The position numbers and the translations under genes were made by a program. DNA of 64,000 nt from Paraburkholderia elongata (GTDB lineage: Bacteria; Pseudomonadota; Gammaproteobacteria; Burkholderiales; Burkholderiaceae), in the NCBI RefSeq assembly GCF_013177735.1, contig NZ_WOEZ01000018.1, positions 100,961 through 164,960 on the forward strand, written 5' to 3'. The notes below the pieces were generated by a model. The model saw only the letters and a list, made by a program, of their open reading frames with translations, searched no databases and was not told where the DNA came from. Position 1 is the first letter of the stretch. Every line of letters starts with the position of its first letter. This document shows positions 52,763 to 61,656 of this stretch, piece after piece.

Positions 52763-54271
52763 ATGAAGCCGTTGAGGTCACTGAAAGCACGCAGGTGCGC
52801 GCCGCGCTTTTCCGCCCGGCGCGCCACCCTTGCCTTGCTGTTCAGCACGGGTCTCGCGGCCGCGCTGCCGGCCTCAGCGGCAGACACTGCGCTCGGCGGG
52901 GCTGACGATACCTCCGCGGCTAACACCGCAGTCGCTTCGGCTCCCGTGAGTGCGTCGTGTGCGCGGCCTGCAATCATGTTCAACCGCTGGCAGGAAAACT
53001 GGGGGGTATTGGCCAATCCTTGCGTGCCGAAACGGCCGCTCGATTCGCTGAAGTACATTCCGCTGTTCGGCAATCCCGACGCGTACATCTCGCTCGGCGT
53101 GGTGCTTCGCGAGCGCCTGGAGGTGAACGACGCGCCGCTGTTCGGTCTCGGATCGGGGCATGACGACACGTATCTGCTGCAACGTCTGGACGTTCACGCG
53201 GACATCCGGCTTGGGCCCCATGTGCAGATCTTCACGCAATTCGAAGACGCGCGCCCCTACGGCAAGGACAACGTCACGCCGGTCGACAAAAATCCGCTGG
53301 ATCTGCGCCAGGCGTTTGTCGCGATCACCGAGCCGCTTGGGCCCGGTACCTTCAAGTTCCGCGTCGGGCGGCAGGAAATGGCGTTCGACTTGCAGCGCTT
53401 CGTCTCGGTTCGCGACGGCCCGAACGTGCGTCAGGCATTTGACGCGCTATGGGCCGACTATGAAACCGGTCCATGGCGCTGGATCGCCTATGCGACGCAG
53501 CCGGTTCAGTATCGCGACAATTCGGATTTCGACGACGTTTCCAATCGCGATCTGACGTTCAGCGGTGTGCGCGTGGAGCGCAAGCGCGTGGGCCCGGGCG
53601 ATCTGTCCGCGTATTACTCCCGCTACAACCGCAGCAACGCGCACTTTCTCGACGCGGTCGGCGACGAACATCGCGACGTATTCGATGCGCGCTATTCCGG
53701 CAACGTCAACCATATCGACTGGGACGTCGAAGGGATGTACCAGTCGGGGCATGTCGGCAGCAATACGATCGGCGCGTGGGCGGTGGGCTCGCTTGCCGGC
53801 TACACGCTGACAGCCGTGCCATGGACACCTCGCATCGGCATTCAGATCGACGCCGCATCGGGCGACAACCATCCGGGCGACGGCCGCGTCGGCACGTTCA
53901 ATCCGCTGTTCCCGAACGGGTACTACTTCGCGCTGGCCGGCTATACCGGCTACTCGAACCTGGTGCACGTCAAGCCGTCGCTCGTCGTTAAACCGAACAG
54001 CAAGCTGACACTGCTGGCCGGCGTGGGGCTGCAATGGCGCGAGACCACCGCCGACGCGGTCTACCAGCAAGGCGCGGTGGTCGTGCCGGGCACGGCGGGA
54101 CACGGCCGCCGCTGGACCGGGTTCTATACGCAACTTCGCGCCGACTGGGCGGTCACCGCGAACCTAGCCGCGGCGCTCGAGGCCGTGCATTTCCAGGTCG
54201 GACCGTCGCTGCGCGAATTGGGCGCCCGCAATGCCGATTACATAGGCGCGGAACTCAAATTCGGCTGGTAG
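52763..54271 (+). CDS. Alginate-export-type outer-membrane porin
   Basis: A 502-residue beta-barrel protein; the start could also be 52742, overlapping the VOC gene. An Arg-rich N-terminus leads into a signal peptide (LALLFSTGLAAALPASAA). The Alginate_exp (AlgE-like) pattern is seen in YLLQRLDVHADIRLGPHVQIFTQFEDAR and FKFRVGRQEMAFDLQRFVSVRDGPNVR. The final YIGAELKFGW closes the barrel with an aromatic residue. It likely exports or imports a small hydrophobic or acidic compound; no alginate genes are nearby. Confidence 0.85.
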   Translation: MKPLRSLKARRCAPRFSARRATLALLFSTGLAAALPASAADTALGGADDTSAANTAVASAPVSASCARPAIMFNRWQENWGVLANPCVPKRPLDSLKYIPLFGNPDAYISLGVVLRERLEVNDAPLFGLGSGHDDTYLLQRLDVHADIRLGPHVQIFTQFEDARPYGKDNVTPVDKNPLDLRQAFVAITEPLGPGTFKFRVGRQEMAFDLQRFVSVRDGPNVRQAFDALWADYETGPWRWIAYATQPVQYRDNSDFDDVSNRDLTFSGVRVERKRVGPGDLSAYYSRYNRSNAHFLDAVGDEHRDVFDARYSGNVNHIDWDVEGMYQSGHVGSNTIGAWAVGSLAGYTLTAVPWTPRIGIQIDAASGDNHPGDGRVGTFNPLFPNGYYFALAGYTGYSNLVHVKPSLVVKPNSKLTLLAGVGLQWRETTADAVYQQGAVVVPGTAGHGRRWTGFYTQLRADWAVTANLAAALEAVHFQVGPSLRELGARNADYIGAELKFGW

Positions 54272-54309
54272 AAGCGCTATCTGCAAACCATGCCAGATGA
54301 GGTCATATT

Positions 54310-56037
54310 ATGAGCACTCCAGATTTATCCACCGACGCCGACGCTACGATGAAGTCGGAACTCGCGACACCGAATTCCTCTCTGGAGTACCGTCAGCACC
54401 AGATGTTTCCCCGTCTTTCGGCGGCGGAGATTCAAAGTTTGCGGCGTTTCGCCCGACCGATGTCGTTCAAGGCCGGCGAACTGATCTTCGAAACGGGGCA
54501 CGTTGCACTCGGCCTGTTCGTGTTGCTGCGTGGGCGCGTGAAGATCTATTCGCGCGACAGTTTCGGCCGCTCGACGCTCGTCACGGAACATGAAGACGGA
54601 CACTTCATGGCCGAGATGGCGCAACTCTCCGGCAAACCGGCATTGATCGACGGCGTCGCGCTGACGGACGTCGAGACACTCGTGATCGAGCCGGAAAAGC
54701 TGCGTGCGTTGATCGTGGCCGATGCGCAACTTGGCGAACACATCATGCGCGCGCTCATTCTGCGGCGGCTTGGACTGATCGAGCAGGGGCTCGGGCCGAT
54801 CATCGTGGGTGATGGCGACTGCTCGAAGCTGATGGGGCTGCAAAGTTTTCTGCGCCGCAATGCGTACCCCGCGACGGTGATCGACGCGCGTAGCGATCCC
54901 GAGGCGATCACGCTGCTGGGCGGCATGACCACCGGCCCCGACGACTTTCCGCTCGTCTTCTGCCCGAACGGCAACGTGCTGCGCGCGCCGGACGAGGTCC
55001 AGCTCGCATCGTGCCTTGGACTCGTGCCGACCTTCGAGCAATCGCACGTCTATGACGTCGCGATCGTCGGCGCCGGGCCTGCCGGGCTGGCGGCGTCTGT
55101 GTATGCGGCCACGGAAGGCCTGTCGGTTGCCGTATTCGATCAGCGTGCGCCGGGCGGCCGGGCCGGCGCCAGCTCGCGGATCGAGAATTATCTGGGCTTT
55201 CCTACCGGTATTTCGGGCCAGGCGCTCGCCGCGCGGGCGTTCCAGCAGGCGCTGAAGTTCGGCGCGCATCTGGCGATTCCCGGCAAGGTCACGGATGTAA
55301 GCCGTCATGGAGGCATCTTTCTGCTGTCGCTGCTCGACGGGCAGCGCATCGGCGCCCGCACGGTCGTGGTCGCGAGCGGCGCCGCCTATCGGAGGCCGAC
55401 GGTGGACGGCTTCGATCGCTTCGATGGACGCGGCACGTACTACTGGGCGTCGACGATCGAAGCGAAGCTGGTGAAGGGACAGGACATCGTGTTGATGGGC
55501 GGGGGCAACTCCGCCGGCCAGGCGATCGTGTTTCTCGCCAATTTCGCGCGCAGCGTCCGCGTGCTGATTCGTGGCAAGGACCTTGAGGCCAGCATGTCGA
55601 AATACCTGATCGACCGGATCGGCTCCTTGCCTAACGTCACGCTGTGTGCGCGCTGCACGCTGCGTTCGCTTGATGGCGACGAAGCCGGACTCACGCACCT
55701 TCATATCCGGCATGAAGACGAGGATGTGGAGGAAGTCGTCGCGACGCGTCATCTGTTTCTCTTCGTCGGCGCGGACCCGAAGACCGATTGGCTTAGTTCG
55801 AGCGGCGTGGAGCTCGACAACAGAGGGTTTGTGGTCACGGGTTTCGCCCGCAGTGAGGATGGGCTGTCTGAAGCAGGCGAACGATATCCGCTCGAAACCA
55901 GCATACCGGGCATGTTTGCGGTCGGCGACGTGCGTTCGGAGTCCGCGAAACGGGTAGCCGCGGCCGTGGGCGACGGCGCCGCTGTGGTCGGTCAGATCCA
56001 TGCGTACCTGAGGCAACTGACGGCGGCAGCCGCGTAG
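54310..56037 (+). CDS. cNMP-binding / thioredoxin-reductase-like flavoprotein
   Basis: A 575-residue cytoplasmic fusion. Residues 30-150 form a Crp-like cyclic-nucleotide-binding domain (MFPRLSAAEIQSLRRFARP, GLFVLLRGRVKIYSRD). Residues 160-240 resemble a short redoxin-like module. From 248 there is an FAD/NADPH domain of thioredoxin-reductase fold (DVAIVGAGPAGLAASVYAATEG, LMGGGNSAGQAIVFLA, GMFAVGDVRSESAKRVAAAVGDGA). The redox-active CxxC of true reductases is absent; the corresponding stretch reads GTYYWASTIEA. It may be a cyclic-nucleotide-responsive flavin oxidoreductase. Confidence 0.88.
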   Translation: MSTPDLSTDADATMKSELATPNSSLEYRQHQMFPRLSAAEIQSLRRFARPMSFKAGELIFETGHVALGLFVLLRGRVKIYSRDSFGRSTLVTEHEDGHFMAEMAQLSGKPALIDGVALTDVETLVIEPEKLRALIVADAQLGEHIMRALILRRLGLIEQGLGPIIVGDGDCSKLMGLQSFLRRNAYPATVIDARSDPEAITLLGGMTTGPDDFPLVFCPNGNVLRAPDEVQLASCLGLVPTFEQSHVYDVAIVGAGPAGLAASVYAATEGLSVAVFDQRAPGGRAGASSRIENYLGFPTGISGQALAARAFQQALKFGAHLAIPGKVTDVSRHGGIFLLSLLDGQRIGARTVVVASGAAYRRPTVDGFDRFDGRGTYYWASTIEAKLVKGQDIVLMGGGNSAGQAIVFLANFARSVRVLIRGKDLEASMSKYLIDRIGSLPNVTLCARCTLRSLDGDEAGLTHLHIRHEDEDVEEVVATRHLFLFVGADPKTDWLSSSGVELDNRGFVVTGFARSEDGLSEAGERYPLETSIPGMFAVGDVRSESAKRVAAAVGDGAAVVGQIHAYLRQLTAAAA

Positions 56038-56061
56038 GGCTGTCCGGACGGGAGAAATGAA

Positions 56062-59000
56062 TTGAGCACAGGGGCATTCATCGAGGGCGTTCGCGGATCG
56101 TCGGCGGACTCCGGTGTCACTGTGCGTTTTGACCAGGAGTGGTTCGACCGGCTTGCGCTCGAGGCCTTACTGGTTGACGGAAACATCGTGCGTTATCGCG
56201 CGAGGTCGCAGGACGTCGCGCAGTCTTGGCTGATCGCGGTGCCGACCGATCTGCCCTCGGAAGCGGTATTGCGGCGCTTGCAGCAAGAATTCGCGCCGGC
56301 CGACAAGCTCGATTCGACATGGGCCGTGCGGCCGGTCGCACTCGTGCGACTGTTGCGGGGTCCCGTGCTCGTATACGAAGACAACGGCGGCACGCTGATT
56401 CTGCCACCTGCCGACGGGATGATCGCGGTCAGCCGTTTCCTGCGAATCGCGGTCGGCGCCGCGCACGCTCTGCGTCTCGCGCACGCGCGCGGTGTCCTGC
56501 ATCGCGACCTCAAGCCGTCCAATCTGCTGGAATGCAGTGACGGCACGATCCGGTTACTGGGCTTTCGTGACGCTTTTAACGTCGTCGGCGATCCGCTGAC
56601 CGAATCACCGGACACCTTGTACGGCACGCTGGCCTATATGTCGCCGGAGCAGGCCCGGCGGGCGGAAGGGCATGCCGATGAGCGAAGCGATCTCTATTCG
56701 CTCGGCGTGACCTTATATGAACTGCTCACCGGCCAATTGCCTTTCGAGGCGGCGGATGCGGTCGAATGGGTTTATAACCACGTGGCGCGCCAGCCCGCCG
56801 ACCCGCGGCAACACCGCCGATCTTTTCCCGCTGTGCTGGGCTCGATCGTCCTGAAACTGCTGGCCAAAAACCCCGCGGAACGTTATCAAAGCGCCTCGAG
56901 TCTCGAGGCCGATTTACGCCGCTGTCTGGCGGACTGGAACGAGATGCAGCATATCGTTCCATTCGAGCCGGCCGCGGAGGACAACGTCAGAAACCTCGCC
57001 GTCACGCATCGTCTGTTTGGCCGCGCGCATGAATACAATGCGCTGCTCGACGCGTTCGAACGCAACGCGCGGCAGGGCATGGCGGAACTGATCTTCGTGT
57101 CCGGATACTCGGGCGCGGGCAAATCCGAACTCGTGCGCAGCGTGCACCGCGCGACCGCACAGACACCTGCGCTGTTCACCTCGGGAAAGCTCGAGCAGTA
57201 TGGCCAGAACGCGCCGTACGCGCCTCTGATGCAGGCGATACGCTCGCTGTTCCAGCGCATTCTGGGCGAAAGCGATAGCGAGCTGGACGGCTGGCGGGAC
57301 GTGCTGCGCGATGCTGTCGGGCTGCAAGGCAAACTCCTCGTCAGTTATATCCCCGAACTGGAGCTGGTGCTCGGCGTGCAGCAGGACGTGTCGGATCTGC
57401 CGCCGGTGGAAGCGCAGCTTCGTTTCCAGGCGCTGATCACGCGGCTGCTATCCGTCTTCGCGACCAGAGCGCACCCGCTGATCCTTTTTTTCGACGATGT
57501 TCACTGGTTCGACGATGCCACGTTGAATTTCATCGCCAGTTTCCTGACGACGGTCGAGGACCGGCATGTGCTGCTGATCTGCGCGTATCGCGTCAATGAA
57601 GTCGACCGGTCACCTAGGTTCAAGGCTTTCCTGAATGCGTTGCCGAGCAGAAGCGCACGCATCTCCACGATCGACGTGGCGCCGCTCGATACCGGAAATG
57701 TCACGGCCTTGCTGGCTGACGCGCTGCATTGCGGTTCCGCGCACGTCTATCCGTTGGCTGCGGTCGTTCACGAGAAGACGGGCGGCAATCCTTTTTTCGT
57801 CAAACAACTGCTGCTTGCGCTGGCCGACAACCAGTTGATCTGCTACGACGGCATGGCCGGTCGCTGGATATGGGATATCGATCGTATTAGCGAATACGAG
57901 TCGTCCGATAACGTCGTCGACCTGATGGTTGCGCGCCTGTCGAGACTGCCTGCAGAGGCGCAGGCGGTCCTCAGGCTGCTTGCGTCGATGGGGAGGCGGC
58001 TCGACAGGGCGACCCTGGTGCGGATCGATCTTGCCGGCGGCTTGGAACTGGAGCGCCGCCTGCATCCCGCGGTGGAGGCGGGTCTGATCGTGTCGGACCG
58101 GACGGGATTCGCCTTTGCGCACGACCGGGTCCAGGAGGCGGCGTATGCGCTGATCGCCGAAGAGGATCGCGGTGCCGAACATGCCCGTATCGCGCGCATC
58201 CTGCTGGAAGACTTCGACGTGCGCGACGTGCAGAGGCCGGCGTTCGACATTGCTCACCATATCGAACGCGCACAGGCAGCCGAGGCATTGTGCGAACTGG
58301 ACGCGCACGAGACGACTGTCTTCAGCAGAATCTGTCTGCAGGCTGCGCGTCACGCCAAAGAAGCGATTGCCATTCAGTCCGCGCTGAACTACCTGGACGT
58401 CGGGCAGAAGCTTCTCGACGCCAGTGGGGAAGACTATTCCCAATCGCTCGGCTACGAGATCGGCATTCTGCGGGTGCAATGCCACATTCTGGATGCGAAT
58501 TTCGAGGCCGCCGGCACTCAGATCGAAAAGCTGCTGAACCAGAACCTGTCGGTCATTGCGCGAGCGTCGGTGTATAAGCTGAAAGTCGACATGCAGCAGC
58601 ATCTGTCGGACTATGAAGCCGCCATCGATACTGCCCTCGAAGGTATCAAGCTGTTCGGTACGGTCCTGCCGCGCTGTCCGGACGCCGCGGATGTCGAGGC
58701 CGCTTACAGCCGGCTCATTCAATCGCTTGGAACGCGAACCCTTGCCTCGATCGCCGATCTGCCGCCTTTGCGCAATGCGGCGATCGAATCAGAGATGAAT
58801 CTGCTGGTGAGTGTCTACGCGCCTGCATCGTTCGTGAACGAAAGGCTTGGCTTTCTAAACCTGTGCCATATGGTGCAGTTGACCATCGACCACGGTATCA
58901 CGGCGGCCTCGGCGCATTGCCTCGCGTGGTTCGGCGTGTACGTCGCGGAATTTTTCGGCCGATACGCAGAAGGGTTCGAATTCGCCCGTCTGGCGCGAAC

Positions 59001-61656
59001 GCTGGTTGAGGAGCGCGGCTATCACTCGGTGGCCACCAGTACGCTGGTTGCGCTCGATCAGGTCGCTGTCTGGACCCAACCTCTTTCGTACGTACTGGAA
59101 TGCGCACGCGCCGCATTCGAGTCGGCTGGCCCGAGCGGCGATCTGACGATGAGCTGCTACGCGTGCAATCACATCGTGTCGGACCTGCTGATTCTTGGGG
59201 CGCCGCTGGAGCAGGTCGACAGGGAAATCGACCTTGGATTGTCATTCGCAAGACGTGTGCGTTTCAAGGACGTCGAAGCTATCCTCGAATTGCAGAAGCG
59301 CTTCGTCCACAGTTTGATGGGCGGTCCCGGGCTGCCGGGCAACTTCGGCGTCGTGGTCTACGGCAGAATGAGCTTCGACGCCGACTTGCTCGATACCCAG
59401 ATGGCGACACTGCGCTTCTGGATCTGGTTGCTAAAAGGCGTTTCCTGTTATTTTCACGGGGACCATCGGAACGCACGGTATTGCCTGGCCGTTGCCGGCG
59501 AGCTGAGATGGGCGACCCCCGCGCACATTCATCTGCTGGACTATCACTTCTACACGGCGCTGACTCTCGCGAAGGTGCACGACGGCGAGGAAGACGCGGC
59601 CGCCACGGTGGCGAGTATCGAGCCGCATCTGGCGAAGCTGCGGAACTGGGCGCAGCTCAATCCGGCCACGTTCAGGGACAAGCTCCTGTTAGTCGAGGCC
59701 GAAGTGGCGCGACTCAGCGGCTCGCCGCTCGCGGCTCTGTCGTTGTACGAGCAGGCCGCCGAGGCGGCAGCGGATAGCGGCTTCAATCACGGCAATGCGC
59801 TGGCTCACGAACTCGCATCCGTATGCTCCGAGGTGAACGGCCTGTTCAGTGCGGCACGCCATCACAGCCGTCGCGCGATCGACAGTTATACCCGTTGGGG
59901 TGCACTGGCCAAAGTCGGGCAGCTCGAACGCGCCCAACGTCCTGCCCAGCTCTCGCTCGAACGGCCGGTGGCATCGCGGCCTTCGGTCGAAATCCCCGAT
60001 GCGCAGCAGCAGTTCGACCTAGTGTCCGCATTGAAATCGTCGCAAGCATTGTCCGAGGAGATCGTGCTCGACAAACTCATCCGGACACTCGTCACGCTCG
60101 CCATGGTTCACGCCGGTGCGCAAAGCGGGATGCTGATCCTGTTAAAGGGCAATGTCCCGGTTGTCGAGGCGATTGGTCGGGACGAGCCAGGCGGCGTTCA
60201 GGTGACGCTGGGTGAAGACAAGGTGATGCGTGAGGATGTACCGGCTTCGGTGTTGTACACGGCATTGCGCACACGCAAGCCGGTCGTGGTGGAAGACGCG
60301 CAATCCGATCCGCGGTTCTCGTTCGACGTTTCCTTTTCGAACCGTTCCGTTCGTTCCGTGTGCTGTTTGCCGCTGGTCAAACAGGGTAACGCCGTTGGCG
60401 TGCTCTATCTGGAGAACAATCTGACCGCGGGCGTGTTCACGGCGAGCCGCACGTCGGTGCTGGAAATGCTGGCCTCGCAAGCCGCTATTTCACTTGAAAC
60501 AGCGCGCCTGTATGCCGAACTCGTGGAAGAAAACAAGCGGCGCCAGGAAACGGAAATGGCATTGCGCATGAGTGAAGAGGCGCTCGCCCTCGGGCAACGG
60601 ATCAGTCGTTCGGGAAGCTATATCTGGAACACGTTGACGGGCGAGCGCTACTGGTCGAAAGAGCTTTACAACGTGTTTGGACTTGCGATGGAGGCGGGGA
60701 GCCCGGGCACCCAGGCGGTCCTCGAACGGATTCATCCGGAAGACGTCAGCGTCTACCAGGAGGCTGTCACACGGGCCGCACACAATCGCACGCCATTCCG
60801 GCAGAAGTTCCGGATCGTGACGCCGGACGGAGTAGTCAAATATCTCGAGGTGCTTGGCGAGCCATCCGGCGTCAGCAACTTTGTCGGCGTCGTCACGGAT
60901 GTCACGGATCGGCACACGACCGAACTGGCGTTGCAGAACGCCAAGATCGAACTGGCGAAAGCGTCGCGGGCGACCACGATGGGCGAGCTTGCTGCTTCCA
61001 TCGCGCACGAAATCAATCAGCCGCTGGCGTCGATCGTGTCGAATGCGAGCGCGGGGGTACGCTGGCTCAACCGTCCGGTGCCGGACATTCCGGAAGCGCT
61101 GGGCGGCTTGCGCGATATCGTGAAAGACGGCAAACGAGCCGGCAACATCATCAGGGCGTTGCAGTCTCTGGCGAAGGAAACCAAACCGAGTTTCGTTCCC
61201 ACCTTGGTCGACGGTGTGGTTCGTGAAGTGTTCGAGCTCGCGGCCGCTGAAGTCGAGCAACGGGGTCTGGCGGTGCGGCTGGATCTGGCGGCTGGCCGCT
61301 CCGTGATGGCCGACCGGGTGCAGTTGCAGCAGGTTCTGTTCAACCTCGTCATGAACGCCGCGGATGCGATGAGTCATCTCGACGCGAAGCAGCGCTTGCT
61401 GAGCGTCACTTCCTGCACGGACACGACCAGCGATCGGGATTCGGTGGTTGTGTCCGTGCAGGACAACGGCAGCGGGATCAGTGAAGAGATCCGGTCCAGC
61501 ATTTTCGACGCCTTCTTTACGACAAAAGCACGCGGCATGGGCATGGGACTCGCCATCTGCAAATCCATCATTGAAGCGCACGGCGGGACGTTGACCGCAG
61601 GTCCCGGCTACCCCCGCGGGACGGTCTTCGTGTTCACGCTGCCGAGCGCCGCGTAG
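56062..61656 (+). CDS. Hybrid Ser/Thr kinase-like / AAA ATPase / GAF-PAS sensor histidine kinase
   Basis: An 1864-residue multidomain protein starting at a TTG with GGGAG 8 bases upstream. Residues 100-290 are a Ser/Thr-kinase-like domain with HRDLKPSN (147-154), but the DFG motif reads GFR (167-169) and no ATP-binding Gly loop is clear, so it may be a pseudokinase. An ATPase follows (Walker A GYSGAGKS near 349, FFDDVHWFDD) with a long helical repeat region (700-1320). GAF (about 1330-1480) and PAS (about 1505-1625) domains come next, then HisKA with His1649 (SIAHEINQPLAS) and a HATPase (NLVMNAADAM, DNGSGI, GMGMGLA). There is no receiver domain. Its 3' end overlaps the convergent regulator gene by 23 bp. 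Confidence 0.9.
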   Translation: MSTGAFIEGVRGSSADSGVTVRFDQEWFDRLALEALLVDGNIVRYRARSQDVAQSWLIAVPTDLPSEAVLRRLQQEFAPADKLDSTWAVRPVALVRLLRGPVLVYEDNGGTLILPPADGMIAVSRFLRIAVGAAHALRLAHARGVLHRDLKPSNLLECSDGTIRLLGFRDAFNVVGDPLTESPDTLYGTLAYMSPEQARRAEGHADERSDLYSLGVTLYELLTGQLPFEAADAVEWVYNHVARQPADPRQHRRSFPAVLGSIVLKLLAKNPAERYQSASSLEADLRRCLADWNEMQHIVPFEPAAEDNVRNLAVTHRLFGRAHEYNALLDAFERNARQGMAELIFVSGYSGAGKSELVRSVHRATAQTPALFTSGKLEQYGQNAPYAPLMQAIRSLFQRILGESDSELDGWRDVLRDAVGLQGKLLVSYIPELELVLGVQQDVSDLPPVEAQLRFQALITRLLSVFATRAHPLILFFDDVHWFDDATLNFIASFLTTVEDRHVLLICAYRVNEVDRSPRFKAFLNALPSRSARISTIDVAPLDTGNVTALLADALHCGSAHVYPLAAVVHEKTGGNPFFVKQLLLALADNQLICYDGMAGRWIWDIDRISEYESSDNVVDLMVARLSRLPAEAQAVLRLLASMGRRLDRATLVRIDLAGGLELERRLHPAVEAGLIVSDRTGFAFAHDRVQEAAYALIAEEDRGAEHARIARILLEDFDVRDVQRPAFDIAHHIERAQAAEALCELDAHETTVFSRICLQAARHAKEAIAIQSALNYLDVGQKLLDASGEDYSQSLGYEIGILRVQCHILDANFEAAGTQIEKLLNQNLSVIARASVYKLKVDMQQHLSDYEAAIDTALEGIKLFGTVLPRCPDAADVEAAYSRLIQSLGTRTLASIADLPPLRNAAIESEMNLLVSVYAPASFVNERLGFLNLCHMVQLTIDHGITAASAHCLAWFGVYVAEFFGRYAEGFEFARLARTLVEERGYHSVATSTLVALDQVAVWTQPLSYVLECARAAFESAGPSGDLTMSCYACNHIVSDLLILGAPLEQVDREIDLGLSFARRVRFKDVEAILELQKRFVHSLMGGPGLPGNFGVVVYGRMSFDADLLDTQMATLRFWIWLLKGVSCYFHGDHRNARYCLAVAGELRWATPAHIHLLDYHFYTALTLAKVHDGEEDAAATVASIEPHLAKLRNWAQLNPATFRDKLLLVEAEVARLSGSPLAALSLYEQAAEAAADSGFNHGNALAHELASVCSEVNGLFSAARHHSRRAIDSYTRWGALAKVGQLERAQRPAQLSLERPVASRPSVEIPDAQQQFDLVSALKSSQALSEEIVLDKLIRTLVTLAMVHAGAQSGMLILLKGNVPVVEAIGRDEPGGVQVTLGEDKVMREDVPASVLYTALRTRKPVVVEDAQSDPRFSFDVSFSNRSVRSVCCLPLVKQGNAVGVLYLENNLTAGVFTASRTSVLEMLASQAAISLETARLYAELVEENKRRQETEMALRMSEEALALGQRISRSGSYIWNTLTGERYWSKELYNVFGLAMEAGSPGTQAVLERIHPEDVSVYQEAVTRAAHNRTPFRQKFRIVTPDGVVKYLEVLGEPSGVSNFVGVVTDVTDRHTTELALQNAKIELAKASRATTMGELAASIAHEINQPLASIVSNASAGVRWLNRPVPDIPEALGGLRDIVKDGKRAGNIIRALQSLAKETKPSFVPTLVDGVVREVFELAAAEVEQRGLAVRLDLAAGRSVMADRVQLQQVLFNLVMNAADAMSHLDAKQRLLSVTSCTDTTSDRDSVVVSVQDNGSGISEEIRSSIFDAFFTTKARGMGMGLAICKSIIEAHGGTLTAGPGYPRGTVFVFTLPSAA

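Noticed and set aside
54325..56016. 563-codon open frame opposite the cNMP/thioredoxin-reductase-like gene
   Set aside because: No domain is recognisable and it fully overlaps a strong gene on the other strand, as expected from GC-rich codon bias.
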